Assembly (NCBI GenBank): GCA_016709965.1
Contig: JADJLT010000001.1
Span: 990,501 to 1,054,500, forward strand
Direction of reading: 5' to 3'
Source of the DNA: Betaproteobacteria bacterium
GTDB taxonomy: Bacteria; Pseudomonadota; Gammaproteobacteria; Burkholderiales; Rhodocyclaceae
DNA: 64,000 nt
A program made the translations under genes and the position numbers. This document shows, piece by piece, positions 1 to 8,819 of the stretch; the first letter of the stretch is position 1, and every line of letters starts with the position of its first letter. The notes below the pieces were generated by a model. The model had not been told where the DNA came from. It saw only the letters and a program-made list of their open reading frames with translations, and did no database searches.

Positions 1-1226
1 TCGATGCCGTAGACATTGGGAAAACGCACCGGCGGCGCGGCAGAAGCGAAATAGACCTTGACCGCCCCGGCGGCGCGGGCCATATCGACAATCTCGCGAC
101 TCGTGGTACCTCGGACGATGGAATCATCGACCAGCAGCACACGTTTGCCCTTGAATTCCTGGCCGACGGTATTGAGTTTCTGGCGCACCGACTTCCGGCG
201 CATGGCCTGGCCGGGCATGATGAAAGTCCGGCCGACATAGCGGTTTTTGACGAAGCCTTCGCGGAACGGGATACCCAAAACCTGCGCCAGTTGCATGGCC
301 GACGGGCGACTGGAGTCCGGGATGGGAATGACGACGTCAATCTCTTCCACCGGGATGAACTTCTTGACCTTCTCGGCCAGCTTTTCACCCATGGCCAGAC
401 GGGACTCATAGACGGATACGCCGTCAATCACCGAGTCCGGACGAGCCAGATAGACATATTCAAAAATGCAAGGCGCGAACATTGGTTGCTGTGCGCACTG
501 GCGGCTATGGAACTGGTAGTTGAAATCGATGAAAACAGCTTCGCCGGGCTCGATATCACGAACCATCTTGAAGCCCAGCGTATCGAGGGCGACGGATTCG
601 GAGGAAACCAGATACTCCATGCCTTCCGGCGTTTCGTTCTGGCCATAGACCAGCGGACGAATGCCGTGCGGATCGCGAAAAGCAAGCAGGCCATAGCCGG
701 CGATCAATACCACGACGGCGTAGGCACCGCGACAGCGACGATGCACACCACCAACTGCCTGGAAAATGGCATCGACATCGAGTTCGTAGCCATGCGCGGC
801 TGATTGCAGTTCGTGTGCCAAGACATTCAGCAGCACTTCCGAATCAGAGTTGGTATTGATATGCCGACGGTCAAGACGGAACATCTCGCCCTTCAACTGC
901 TCGGCATTGGTCAGATTCCCGTTGTGGCCAAGGACGAGACCAAACGGCGAATTGACGTAAAACGGCTGCGCCTCGGCAAAATTGTAGGCGGACCCGGCAG
1001 TCGGGTAGCGCACATGACCGATCCCGCAGTTACCGGGCAAGGCGCGCATGTTGCGGGTGCGAAAGACGTCACGCACCAGTCCCGGCCCCTTGTGCAGATG
1101 GAAGGTATTACCCTCGGCCGTTGCAATACCTGCCGCATCCTGGCCACGGTGCTGGAGCACCATCAGACCATCGTAAAGCAGCTGATTGACTGGTGTTGTC
1201 GCCATTACACCCAAAATCCCGCACAT
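1..1226 (-). CDS. purF: Amidophosphoribosyltransferase, 3' end outside the window
   Basis: PurF makes 5-phosphoribosylamine from PRPP and glutamine, the first committed step of purine synthesis. The minus strand from 1226 reads MCGILGVMATTPVNQLLYDG, with the N-terminal Cys2 nucleophile of class II glutamine amidotransferases, then GLMVLQHRGQDAAGIAT and GHVRYPTAG. Near the window edge comes the PRPP-binding loop (VLLVDDSIVRGTT). About 408 codons are visible; the family is around 500, so the C-terminus lies to the left. It sits 14 nt downstream of cvpA, the usual cvpA-purF pairing, and is the last visible gene of a long minus-strand run. Identification is firm. Confidence 0.96.
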   Translation of the reverse strand, partial: MCGILGVMATTPVNQLLYDGLMVLQHRGQDAAGIATAEGNTFHLHKGPGLVRDVFRTRNMRALPGNCGIGHVRYPTAGSAYNFAEAQPFYVNSPFGLVLGHNGNLTNAEQLKGEMFRLDRRHINTNSDSEVLLNVLAHELQSAAHGYELDVDAIFQAVGGVHRRCRGAYAVVVLIAGYGLLAFRDPHGIRPLVYGQNETPEGMEYLVSSESVALDTLGFKMVRDIEPGEAVFIDFNYQFHSRQCAQQPMFAPCIFEYVYLARPDSVIDGVSVYESRLAMGEKLAEKVKKFIPVEEIDVVIPIPDSSRPSAMQLAQVLGIPFREGFVKNRYVGRTFIMPGQAMRRKSVRQKLNTVGQEFKGKRVLLVDDSIVRGTTSREIVDMARAAGAVKVYFASAAPPVRFPNVYGI

Positions 1227-1240
1227 AACTTTTTTCCCGC

Positions 1241-1732
1241 CTAACTAAATCGAATTCGTTTTGCCAAATCGTCCGGCAACCATGACTTGGTGGCGAGAAC
1301 GATTGTTTCAAGGGGAGCTGCCAACGTGGCGTTCCGCCACCATGGCTGCGTCGGCGCAGAAGTCATGCCGCCCAGACCGACCAGGACCATACACACCAGC
1401 ACACCGCGAACCAGCCCGAAAATCATGCCAAGAATGCGATCCGATATGGACAAGCCCAAGGCCTTGACCATGCTGCGCACAACCATACTCAACAAAGACA
1501 TCGTAATCAGCACACCGACAAAAATCGCCACACACCCTGCCAACGTACGCAAAGCCGGATCAGACAATCCAGTAAATACCGCCCGCCCGACCGGCGTACC
1601 GAACTCCACAGCAGCGAAGATCGCTGCTATCCAGGCCAGCAATGCGATGACTTCGCCAACCACGCCGCGCCAAAGTCCCAACAATAGCGAGATGCCGACA
1701 ATACCGATAACAGCGTAGTCAAAACCGGTCAT
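1241..1732 (-). CDS. cvpA: CvpA family inner-membrane protein
   Basis: A 163-residue protein with about four hydrophobic segments (near residues 5-25, 28-45, 65-90 and 102-125), the size and layout of CvpA, first described as a colicin V production factor and widely linked to purF. It begins MTGFDYAVIGIVGISLLLGL. The start codon overlaps the stop of the SPOR-domain gene by 4 nt, and the stop is 14 nt before purF, so it is probably translated with its neighbours. The biochemical role is not settled in the family; a membrane-homeostasis role is likely. Confidence 0.9.
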   Translation of the reverse strand: MTGFDYAVIGIVGISLLLGLWRGVVGEVIALLAWIAAIFAAVEFGTPVGRAVFTGLSDPALRTLAGCVAIFVGVLITMSLLSMVVRSMVKALGLSISDRILGMIFGLVRGVLVCMVLVGLGGMTSAPTQPWWRNATLAAPLETIVLATKSWLPDDLAKRIRFS

Positions 1733-2502
1733 GGTTTGGCCGATACCACCCCGGAAACACCAACCCGCTTCATCTTCTCAAGCGCCTTGTCGGCAGCTTC
1801 ACGATTGGCGAAAGGTCCGGCTCGAACGCGCGTCTTCTTGCCCTGCGGTGTATTCAGCGGTTCAGTGAAGGTCTTGATACCCTGCTCGCTGAGTTTGGCC
1901 TTCAGTGTCTTGACGTTCGCCTCATTGGAGAAGGCGCCAATCAAAATCAGATATTCCCCGCCCTTTGCGGCCGGCTTTGCCTCAGCAGCTTGCCCTGCCA
2001 GAATAGCTGCAGCACGCTTTGCATCATCAGCACTGGGCTTTTCAGCAGCCTTTTCCGAAGGTTTCACGACAGGTTTTGCAACCGGATTTTCAGGCGCTTT
2101 TTCCTGAGTCTTTTCGGGCTTGGTTACTGATTTTTGGTCGACTTTTTCGGCATGCTTGTCGTCAGCGCTTCCGTCCTTGACTGCCCCCAGAATCCTGGCT
2201 GTCGGTTTGACAAGCGGCTCTGCAAGCGGTTTGGCCGCAGCTTCGGCTGGCAATTTATTCTGCAGCAAAGCCTCTGCCGGCTTTTCAGCGCTCCGCTCTA
2301 CTGGCGCTCCAGCAAATTTTGGGGCAAAGGGCTTTTCGTCCTGGCCGGGAATACGAATTTCAACATCCTGCACCGTCTGGCGTGGCTCGTGATCCATCAC
2401 CATGGGCAGTACTACTGCGACCACGGAAACAAAGAAAACGGCCCCCACCAGGCGGCGGCGGGCACGTTTTTTTAGGGGCAACTGGGCGTCGTTGTCGTCC
2501 AT
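1729..2502 (-). CDS. dedD: SPOR-domain cell-division/envelope protein, DedD-like
   Basis: A 257-residue protein with a short cytoplasmic head (MDDNDAQLPLKKRARRRLVG), one transmembrane segment at about residues 19-36, a long Lys/Ala/Pro/Glu-rich periplasmic linker (about 40-175), and a C-terminal SPOR domain (about 180-255: GEYLILIGAFSNEANVKTL onward). SPOR domains bind glycan strands lacking stem peptides at the septum, so a role in division is likely. It lies between folC (2-nt gap) and cvpA (4-nt overlap), the folC-dedD-cvpA-purF order known from proteobacteria. The repetitive linker is normal for the family. Confidence 0.88.
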   Translation of the reverse strand: MDDNDAQLPLKKRARRRLVGAVFFVSVVAVVLPMVMDHEPRQTVQDVEIRIPGQDEKPFAPKFAGAPVERSAEKPAEALLQNKLPAEAAAKPLAEPLVKPTARILGAVKDGSADDKHAEKVDQKSVTKPEKTQEKAPENPVAKPVVKPSEKAAEKPSADDAKRAAAILAGQAAEAKPAAKGGEYLILIGAFSNEANVKTLKAKLSEQGIKTFTEPLNTPQGKKTRVRAGPFANREAADKALEKMKRVGVSGVVSAKP

Positions 2503-2504
2503 GA

Positions 2505-3815
2505 CTAGGGCTTTTTCCGAAGCGCTTCAAGCGCACCGGCTACCGTATAGAAGGAACCAAAGGCCAAGATTCTATCACTTTCAGCCGCCCGTCCCTTGGC
2601 TGCTTGCATTGCCTCGGCAGGAGAAGCGTGTTTGACGATCTCGCCCCCCAGCCCTGAATCGCGAATGATTCCGGCCAGATCTTCGGCCGAAGTGCCACGA
2701 ATTCCAGCAAGCGTCGCCACATGCCAATAGTCGACTTTGTCTTTCAGCGGCGCCAGCGCACCAACAATATCCTTGTCGTTCAACATGCCGACGACAGCAA
2801 AAGTCCTGTCGAAAAAGCCCATGCTCGACAGATTATCGGCCAGCACCCGAATCGCTTGCGGATTGTGACCAACATCAAGAACGATAGCCGGCTTGCCCGG
2901 CACCACCTGGAAACGTCCTGGCAACTCCGTTTCTATCATCCCGGGGCGTATCGCCTGCATGGTCACCGGCAACTTGTTTCCCAGTACTTCGAGAGCTGCC
3001 AGCGCGACGGCGGCATTGTAAAGTTGGGTCGGGCCACGCAGTCCTGGATACGCCAAGGCGCGCTTGATTACCTGCGGGCCGGAGCGACACCACCAGCGCC
3101 ATTGCAGGCGGTTTTCATTGGTTTCAGCACTCGGCCGCTCGAAACCAAAATCGCGACCGATCAGGCGCAGGTCGGCCCCGATTGCCGCGGCGTGATCGAG
3201 CAGCGTTTGCGGTGGATTCGGGTCAGCGCACAGCGCCGGCTTGTCAGCGCGGAAAATACCCGCTTTCTCGAAACCAATACTGTCGCGATCCGGACCAAGC
3301 CAGTCAGTGTGATCGAGCGCCACCGTGGTCACAATGGAGACATCGGGTTCGTAGGCATTGACTGCATCCAGCCGCCCGCCCAGGCCCACCTCAAGAATCG
3401 CGGCCTCGACACCGGCTTCAGCAAAAACCTCCCATGCCGCCAGCGTGCCGAACTCAAAATAGGTGAGCGCAATGTCGCCAGCTTTTTGCCGCGCCGCTTC
3501 GACCCGGGCAAAAGCGGCACACAAGACCTCATCGCCTGCAGATACGCCGTTCAAGCGAACGCGTTCGTTATATGCCATGAGATGCGGCGAGGTGTAGCAG
3601 CCAACCTTGTAGCCGGCCCGGTCGATGATATTTTCCAGATAGGCACAGGTCGAACCTTTGCCATTGGTGCCACCGACAATAACAACTGGGCAATGTTGAG
3701 TCTGCCCGAGCACGTTCTTAACCAGGCGAATCCGGTCAAGGCCCAGCTCGATACCGGCTTGCCCTTTAGGGTGTAAGCCTTCGAGATGAGCCAGCCAATC
3801 TTCCAGCGTCTTCAA
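2505..3815 (-). CDS. folC: Bifunctional folylpolyglutamate/dihydrofolate synthase
   Basis: FolC adds glutamate to dihydropteroate and to folates in an ATP-dependent reaction. The 436-residue product carries the Mur-ligase P-loop VVGGTNGKGSTC near residue 48, and LEVGLGGRLDAVNA and VALDHTDWLG further on, typical of the family and of normal length. The start overlaps the accD stop by 4 nt (ATGA), the common accD-folC junction. Nothing looks broken. Confidence 0.96.
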   Translation of the reverse strand: MKTLEDWLAHLEGLHPKGQAGIELGLDRIRLVKNVLGQTQHCPVVIVGGTNGKGSTCAYLENIIDRAGYKVGCYTSPHLMAYNERVRLNGVSAGDEVLCAAFARVEAARQKAGDIALTYFEFGTLAAWEVFAEAGVEAAILEVGLGGRLDAVNAYEPDVSIVTTVALDHTDWLGPDRDSIGFEKAGIFRADKPALCADPNPPQTLLDHAAAIGADLRLIGRDFGFERPSAETNENRLQWRWWCRSGPQVIKRALAYPGLRGPTQLYNAAVALAALEVLGNKLPVTMQAIRPGMIETELPGRFQVVPGKPAIVLDVGHNPQAIRVLADNLSSMGFFDRTFAVVGMLNDKDIVGALAPLKDKVDYWHVATLAGIRGTSAEDLAGIIRDSGLGGEIVKHASPAEAMQAAKGRAAESDRILAFGSFYTVAGALEALRKKP

Positions 3816-4681
3816 GCGATTGCCGGCAATTTTTGCAACAGAGCGAGAACCCGTGCTACCTGGTCGCGCAGTTCGCGACGATCGACGATCATGTCGATCG
3901 CCCCTTTTTCCATGATGAACTCGGAACGCTGGAAGCCTTCCGGCAAGGTTTCACGAACGGTTTGTTCGATTACGCGCGGACCGGCAAAGCCAATCAAGGC
4001 CTTGGGCTCGGCAATCACCACATCCCCGACGAAAGCAAATGAAGCCGAAACGCCTCCCATCGTCGGGTCGGTCAGAATGGAAATGAAAGGCTGGCCAGCT
4101 GCCGAGAGCTTGGTCAAGGCCGCCGTTGTCTTGGCCATCTGCATCAGCGAAAAAAGGCCTTCCTGCATGCGAGCGCCACCAGAGGCGGTGATACAGATAA
4201 AAGGCATTTTGTGCTCAACAGCGGTCTGTACGCCGCGCACAAAGCGTTCGCCCAGTACCGAACCCATCGAGCCGCCCATGAATTCAAACTCAAAAGCAGC
4301 TGCAACGACCGGCATGTTCTTGATGGCGCCCTGCAGCACGACCAGTGAATCGGTTTCGCCAGTCGCCTCGTTGGCTTCCATCAGGCGATCCGGGTAGCGC
4401 TTGGAGTCCTTGAACTTGAGGCTGTCGACCGGAACGACTTCAGAACCGATCTCGAAACGCCCCTCTGCGTCGAGCAGCAGATCAAGGCGCTGTCGGGAGT
4501 TCAGACGATTATGGTGCCCACACTTGGGACAAACCTGCAGGTTGTTTTCAAGGTCAGTCGCATAAAGCACCGCCTCGCAGGACGGGCATTTGCTCCACAA
4601 TCCCTCAGGCAGGCTTCCACGGCGCTGAGGGCCTTGTTCGCGCTTGATCTTGGGGGGCAGCAGTTTGGTCAACCAGCTCAT
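3812..4681 (-). CDS. accD: Acetyl-CoA carboxylase carboxyltransferase subunit beta
   Basis: AccD pairs with AccA (encoded here at 35948-36916) in the carboxyltransferase that makes malonyl-CoA for fatty acid synthesis. The 289-residue protein has the N-terminal zinc ribbon (CPSC about residue 33, then CPKC about residue 52) and the crotonase-like core with SGGARMQEG and GGVSASFAF. Its start overlaps the trpA stop by 4 nt and its stop overlaps folC by 4 nt, so expression is coupled to the trp genes, a typical betaproteobacterial order. Confidence 0.97.
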   Translation of the reverse strand: MSWLTKLLPPKIKREQGPQRRGSLPEGLWSKCPSCEAVLYATDLENNLQVCPKCGHHNRLNSRQRLDLLLDAEGRFEIGSEVVPVDSLKFKDSKRYPDRLMEANEATGETDSLVVLQGAIKNMPVVAAAFEFEFMGGSMGSVLGERFVRGVQTAVEHKMPFICITASGGARMQEGLFSLMQMAKTTAALTKLSAAGQPFISILTDPTMGGVSASFAFVGDVVIAEPKALIGFAGPRVIEQTVRETLPEGFQRSEFIMEKGAIDMIVDRRELRDQVARVLALLQKLPAIA

Positions 4682-5484
4682 TTTTTCACCTCATCCACGC
4701 CACGACGAATATCTGCCACCAAGGCTTTCACATTGGCACAGGCGGATTCCGCCGTCGATTTTTCAATTTCTTCGATAATCCGGCTGCCAACGACAACCGC
4801 GTCGGCAATACCAGCAATGCGTGCCGCAGTCGACGCGTCACGGATACCAAACCCCACCCCGACCGGCAAGCCGGTCTTTTCGCGAATCTGCGGCAGGCGC
4901 TCGGCCACTGCATCAACATTGAGCGCGCCGGAGCCGGTGACACCGGCGAGTGACACGTAATAGACGTAGCCGCTGGCAATTTCTGCAACCTGAGCGATAC
5001 GCGCCGCGGTTGATGTTGGCGCCAGCAGGAAAATGGGATCCATACCATTGGCCTTCATGGCGGCGCCAAAACTGGCTGCCTCTTCCGGCGGGTAATCGAC
5101 TACCAGCACGCCATCAACGCCTGCCTGAGCGGCAGCCATGGCGAATTTCTCCAGCCCCATCGCCTCAATCGGATTGGCGTAGCCCATGAGAACGACCGGC
5201 GTCCTGAGATCGGTTTTACGGAATTCAATAACCAGCTGGAGCACCTTGCGCAACGTCATGCCTTTGGCCAGGGCACGTTCGGAGGCACGCTGAATGGTCG
5301 GGCCATCGGCCATCGGGTCGGAAAACGGTACGCCCAGTTCGATGACATCGGCGCCTGCATCGACCAACGTATGCATTAGCGGCAGGGTCAACGCGGCATC
5401 GGGATCACCTGCCGTAATGAAGGGGATCAGCGCCTTGCGGCCTTCGCCATTGAGGCGGTCAAAAGCAGACTTGATGCGCGACAT
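4678..5484 (-). CDS. trpA: Tryptophan synthase alpha subunit
   Basis: TrpA cleaves indole-3-glycerol phosphate to indole and glyceraldehyde 3-phosphate and channels indole to TrpB. The 268-residue sequence opens MSRIKSAFDRLNGEGRKALI and shows the catalytic region DVIELGVPFSDPMADGPTIQ (Glu near 49, Asp near 60) and a phosphate-binding GVGFGIRD. The start ATG shares its A with the trpB stop (TGATG), a 1-nt overlap that suggests reinitiation and balanced subunit amounts. Confidence 0.97.
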   Translation of the reverse strand: MSRIKSAFDRLNGEGRKALIPFITAGDPDAALTLPLMHTLVDAGADVIELGVPFSDPMADGPTIQRASERALAKGMTLRKVLQLVIEFRKTDLRTPVVLMGYANPIEAMGLEKFAMAAAQAGVDGVLVVDYPPEEAASFGAAMKANGMDPIFLLAPTSTAARIAQVAEIASGYVYYVSLAGVTGSGALNVDAVAERLPQIREKTGLPVGVGFGIRDASTAARIAGIADAVVVGSRIIEEIEKSTAESACANVKALVADIRRGVDEVKK

Positions 5485-6683
5485 CAGAAGACAATCCCGG
5501 ATTTTTCGGCCACGGTATGCATGTCCTTGTCACCACGACCAGAGAGGTTGACCAGCAAAATCTTGTCCTTGGCCAGCGTTGGCGCCAGCTTGGCCGCATA
5601 GGCAAGCGCGTGGCTGGACTCCAGCGCCGGAATGATGCCCTCAATGCGACACAAGGTATGAAAGGCGGCCAGCGCTTCGCTGTCGGTCACCGGCTGATAT
5701 TCCGCACGCCCCAAATCCTTCAGCCAGGCGTGCTCCGGACCGACGCCCGGGTAGTCAAGGCCGGCCGACACCGAATGCGTCTCGATGATCTGGCCGTCTT
5801 CATCCTGCAGCAGATAGGTGCGGTTGCCGTGCAGCACACCGGGGACCCCAGCGGTCAGAGAAGCTGAGTGGCGACCGGTTTCCATGCCGTCACCCGCAGC
5901 TTCGACGCCGATCAGGCGGACGCCCTCAACATTGATGTACGGGTAAAAAATACCCATGGCATTGGAACCACCGCCAACGCAGGCAATGACTGCATCCGGC
6001 TGGCGGCCGGTCATTTCCGGCATCTGGACCAAACATTCCTCGCCGATAATCTTCTGGAAGTCACGAACCAGCATCGGATACGGGTGCGGGCCGGCGACCG
6101 TGCCAATGATGTAGAACGTATTGTGGATGTTGGTGACCCAGTCACGCATCGCTTCGTTGAGCGCATCCTTCAGCGTCTTGGAACCTGACTCCACCGGCAC
6201 GACAGTGGCGCCCAGCAACTTCATGCGATAGACATTTGCCGCCTGGCGCCTGACGTCCTCGCTACCCATGTAAACCACACACTCCATCCCATAGCGGGCG
6301 GCAACGGTGGCGGTAGCGACACCGTGCTGGCCAGCGCCGGTTTCGGCGATCACGCGCGGCTTGCCCATGCGCTTGGCAAGCATGGCCTGACCAATACAGT
6401 TATTCACTTTGTGGGCACCGGTATGGTTCAGGTCTTCACGCTTCAGGTAGATCTGCGCACCACCCAGCATTTCGGACCAGCGCTTGGCGTGGTAGACCGG
6501 CGACGGGCGACCGACGAAATGCTTCAATTCGTATTCATATTCGGCACGGAATGCGGGATCAACCTGCGCTGCAGCGTAGGCTTCCTTCAGTTCATCGAGC
6601 GCGCCAAACAGCGTCTCGGCCACGAAGACACCACCGTAGGGACCAAAATGGCCCTTGGCATCGGGGAAGTTATATTGACTCAT
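5484..6683 (-). CDS. trpB: Tryptophan synthase beta subunit
   Basis: TrpB is the PLP enzyme that joins indole and serine. I place the start at 6683 (MSQYNFPDAKGHFGPYGG), giving 399 residues, rather than 42 codons upstream inside trpF, because family members begin here. The PLP lysine is in LNHTGAHKVNN (about residue 91) and the phosphate loop is GGGSNAMG (about 235). The first 14 nt overlap the 3' end of trpF (ATGAGTCAATATAA, where the final TAA is the trpF stop in another frame). It forms a trpFBA block with its neighbours. Confidence 0.97.
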   Translation of the reverse strand: MSQYNFPDAKGHFGPYGGVFVAETLFGALDELKEAYAAAQVDPAFRAEYEYELKHFVGRPSPVYHAKRWSEMLGGAQIYLKREDLNHTGAHKVNNCIGQAMLAKRMGKPRVIAETGAGQHGVATATVAARYGMECVVYMGSEDVRRQAANVYRMKLLGATVVPVESGSKTLKDALNEAMRDWVTNIHNTFYIIGTVAGPHPYPMLVRDFQKIIGEECLVQMPEMTGRQPDAVIACVGGGSNAMGIFYPYINVEGVRLIGVEAAGDGMETGRHSASLTAGVPGVLHGNRTYLLQDEDGQIIETHSVSAGLDYPGVGPEHAWLKDLGRAEYQPVTDSEALAAFHTLCRIEGIIPALESSHALAYAAKLAPTLAKDKILLVNLSGRGDKDMHTVAEKSGIVF

Positions 6684-7296
6684 CAGCTTTCCGTACAGCC
6701 GCCACAAAGGCAGCGATTTTTTGGTGATCCTTGATACCCTTGCCCATTTCCACCCCCGAAGAGACATCAACAGCAACCGGCCGCACACGTTCAATGGCGT
6801 TACCCACATTGTCCGCCGTCAAGCCACCTGACAGCACCAGAAATCCTGGCAGGTTTGGCGGAATCAGCGTCCAGTCGAAAACATGGCCACCCCCGCCATA
6901 GCCCTCCACGAAGGCATCCAGCAACAAACCCCGGGCACCGAGAAACGAGCCAGCGAATTCTACCAGATCAAGACCGGGCCTCACCCGTGCTGCCCGCAGA
7001 TAAGGCCTTGAAAACTGGCGGCAATAAGCCTCGTCTTCGTCACCATGGAATTGCAGGACATTGATCGGCACCGCATCACATGCTGCCCGGACAAGCGCCG
7101 GAGACTCATTAACGAACAGCCCGACCACATCAACGAAGGGTGGAATTCGTCTGGCCAGCACTGCCGCACGCTGCGGCGCAACATAACGCGGGCTAGGCGG
7201 ATAGAAAACAAAGCCAATCGCGTCGGCACCAGCGGCTACAGCAGCATCGACATCCGCTTCGCGGGTCAGCCCGCAAATCTTGATTCGGGTTTTCAT
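6670..7296 (-). CDS. trpF: Phosphoribosylanthranilate isomerase
   Basis: TrpF isomerises N-(5-phosphoribosyl)anthranilate in tryptophan synthesis. The 208-residue TIM-barrel protein starts MKTRIKICGLTREADVDAAV, with the catalytic Cys in KICGLT and the phosphate-binding DVSSGVE near residue 180. It is the stand-alone form (not fused to TrpC). Its end overlaps trpB by 14 nt. A dispersed repeat sits in the gap just upstream, between truA and trpF. Confidence 0.96.
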   Translation of the reverse strand: MKTRIKICGLTREADVDAAVAAGADAIGFVFYPPSPRYVAPQRAAVLARRIPPFVDVVGLFVNESPALVRAACDAVPINVLQFHGDEDEAYCRQFSRPYLRAARVRPGLDLVEFAGSFLGARGLLLDAFVEGYGGGGHVFDWTLIPPNLPGFLVLSGGLTADNVGNAIERVRPVAVDVSSGVEMGKGIKDHQKIAAFVAAVRKADESI

Positions 7297-7310
7297 AAAT
7301 TCAAATGTTC

Positions 7311-7350
7311 TGCGGTCAACCGGAAAAAACAGCCAAAAACAAAATTTTCA
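7311..7350 (-). repeat. Dispersed GGTCAACCGG repeat, copy 1
   Basis: Reads GGTCAACCGGAAAAAACAG then CCAAAAACAAAATTTTC on the plus strand. It lies in the 82-nt gap between truA and trpF, inside a co-directional gene run, so it would be transcribed as part of the mRNA. The sequence GGTCAACC can fold on itself only weakly. Compare the copies near 20.8, 23.3, 40.6, 46.2 and 60.6 kb. Confidence 0.75.
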
Positions 7351-7378
7351 TACGATGCAGGATATCGTCCAGATCTCG

Positions 7379-8167
7379 TCATTTCATCAATCCATCGAGA
7401 AAGTCATCTTCGGGATCCGGCAAACCCCAGTGATTTTCGTACACCGGCCCGCAAAAATACAAACCGTCAGGAGAAAATGTGGGTGCCGCCTCCTTGCGGT
7501 CCTTCGCTTGCAACAGTTCATCCACCCATGTCGCGGCATGACTGCCTTTTCCAATGGCGACCAGTGTCCCCACCAAATTGCGCACCATGTGATGCAAGAA
7601 GGCGCTGGCCTCAAAATCAAAGATAAACATATTCCCGCACTGCCGCACTGATGCGGAAGACATGGTCTTGATCGGCGACTTGGCCTGACATTGGGCCGCG
7701 CGAAAAGCCGAGAAATCATGCTCTCCATGCAGGCGACTGCAGGCATCCTGCATGGCCGCCAAATCGAGCGGCCAATGAAACCAACCAACGCGACCATGCC
7801 AAAGTCCCGGGCGCTGCGGACGATTCAACAGCAAGTATCGATACCGCCGCCCACGCGCGCTAAACCGGGCATGGAACTCATCATCAACCGGTTGCGCCCA
7901 GCGCACGGCAACGCCTTCCGGCAAATGGGAATTGACACCGCGAACCCAGGCCGTCAGCGGGCGATCGATCGACACATCGAAATGCGCCACCTGATGCGTC
8001 GCATGCACGCCCGCATCGGTCCGCCCAGCGCACAGCACACCGACCGGGGAACCTGCAATTTCCCTCAGCGCAGACTCCAGCGCATCCTGCACAGTGCCGC
8101 CGCCCGCCTGACTTTGCCAACCACGAAAGGCCGTGCCGCAATACTCGATCCCCAATGCAATCCTCAC
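7379..8167 (-). CDS. truA: tRNA pseudouridine(38-40) synthase
   Basis: TruA converts uridines 38-40 of the tRNA anticodon arm to pseudouridine. The catalytic Asp is in CAGRTDAGVHATHQV. I choose the GTG at 8167 (VRIALGIEYCGTAFRGW): it overlaps the upstream stop as GTGA, and homologues begin close to RIALGIEY. A longer reading from 8197 is possible but would overlap the upstream gene by 34 nt. About 262 residues, normal for the family. truA beside fimV and trpF is a typical betaproteobacterial order. Confidence 0.94.
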   Translation of the reverse strand: MRIALGIEYCGTAFRGWQSQAGGGTVQDALESALREIAGSPVGVLCAGRTDAGVHATHQVAHFDVSIDRPLTAWVRGVNSHLPEGVAVRWAQPVDDEFHARFSARGRRYRYLLLNRPQRPGLWHGRVGWFHWPLDLAAMQDACSRLHGEHDFSAFRAAQCQAKSPIKTMSSASVRQCGNMFIFDFEASAFLHHMVRNLVGTLVAIGKGSHAATWVDELLQAKDRKEAAPTFSPDGLYFCGPVYENHWGLPDPEDDFLDGLMK

Positions 8168-8808
8168 AACAGCACGACTCCCATTAATCCGGCACAAGCG
8201 ACGACAACCCGCAGTGTGTCCCGGCTAGTCCACGGCATCAAACTCAAATGCAGGCATTCTCGCCCGTCAGCAACCGGAGGCTCTGCGGCCAACATTTTTC
8301 TCCACTCGCCCCTGGCCGGTGAAGTCTGCAGATTTTCCAGCACCAGCGACAGCCGTACAACCACCCGTTCTACATCCAGCCCCGCCATGCGCAACGGTTG
8401 CAAAAGCCCCCACAACCCGGCAACCATCCCATCATGCCCGAGGCGAACGAAAACCCATGCCAGGCATGCAAGAATTGCCAGCAAGCGAACCGCCTGCAGA
8501 TTGGCCTCGGCAATCCCTTCGTAGGTGGGTGCCCAAGCAGCATCAAGAAACGCCTCTCCTGGCGTGTTAAAGGCAAGAATCAACCACAAGGTCAGTAACA
8601 GCCAGCGGGCACGCCGAGTGTAGGCCAGCCATCGCTTCGCCGCTGCAGGAGTCTGCAATAGCACGCCGACGCATAGCAAAGCCATCCCCGCATAGCCAAC
8701 AAACTGAATGCCGAGAACAGCAGCGAGCCAGATAATCAATGCGCTAGAAGGATGCAAACCGAGGCCCCAAAATGCACACAGCCCCTTGCGGGGCCATGTG
8801 CCGATCAC
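8164..8808 (-). CDS. CbiQ/EcfT-like integral membrane protein, function unknown
   Basis: A 214-residue protein with four or five hydrophobic stretches (about 20-55, 64-82, 107-125, 195-214). The piece GLWGLLQPLRMAGLDVERVVVRLSLVLENLQ resembles the cytoplasmic coupling region of ECF-type T components (CbiQ family), in which paired arginines contact the ATPases. No ECF ATPase or S component lies nearby, so the transporter assignment is an inference from weak similarity. It is placed 11 nt after fimV and overlaps the truA start by 4 nt (GTGA). Confidence 0.55.
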   Translation of the reverse strand: MIGTWPRKGLCAFWGLGLHPSSALIIWLAAVLGIQFVGYAGMALLCVGVLLQTPAAAKRWLAYTRRARWLLLTLWLILAFNTPGEAFLDAAWAPTYEGIAEANLQAVRLLAILACLAWVFVRLGHDGMVAGLWGLLQPLRMAGLDVERVVVRLSLVLENLQTSPARGEWRKMLAAEPPVADGRECLHLSLMPWTSRDTLRVVVACAGLMGVVLL

Positions 8809-8819
8809 GATTCGTGATT

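Noticed and set aside
4655..4675. GGTCAACCAGC as another copy of the dispersed repeat
   Set aside because: It matches only GGTCAACC inside accD coding sequence and lacks the GGAAAAA and GGCC blocks.
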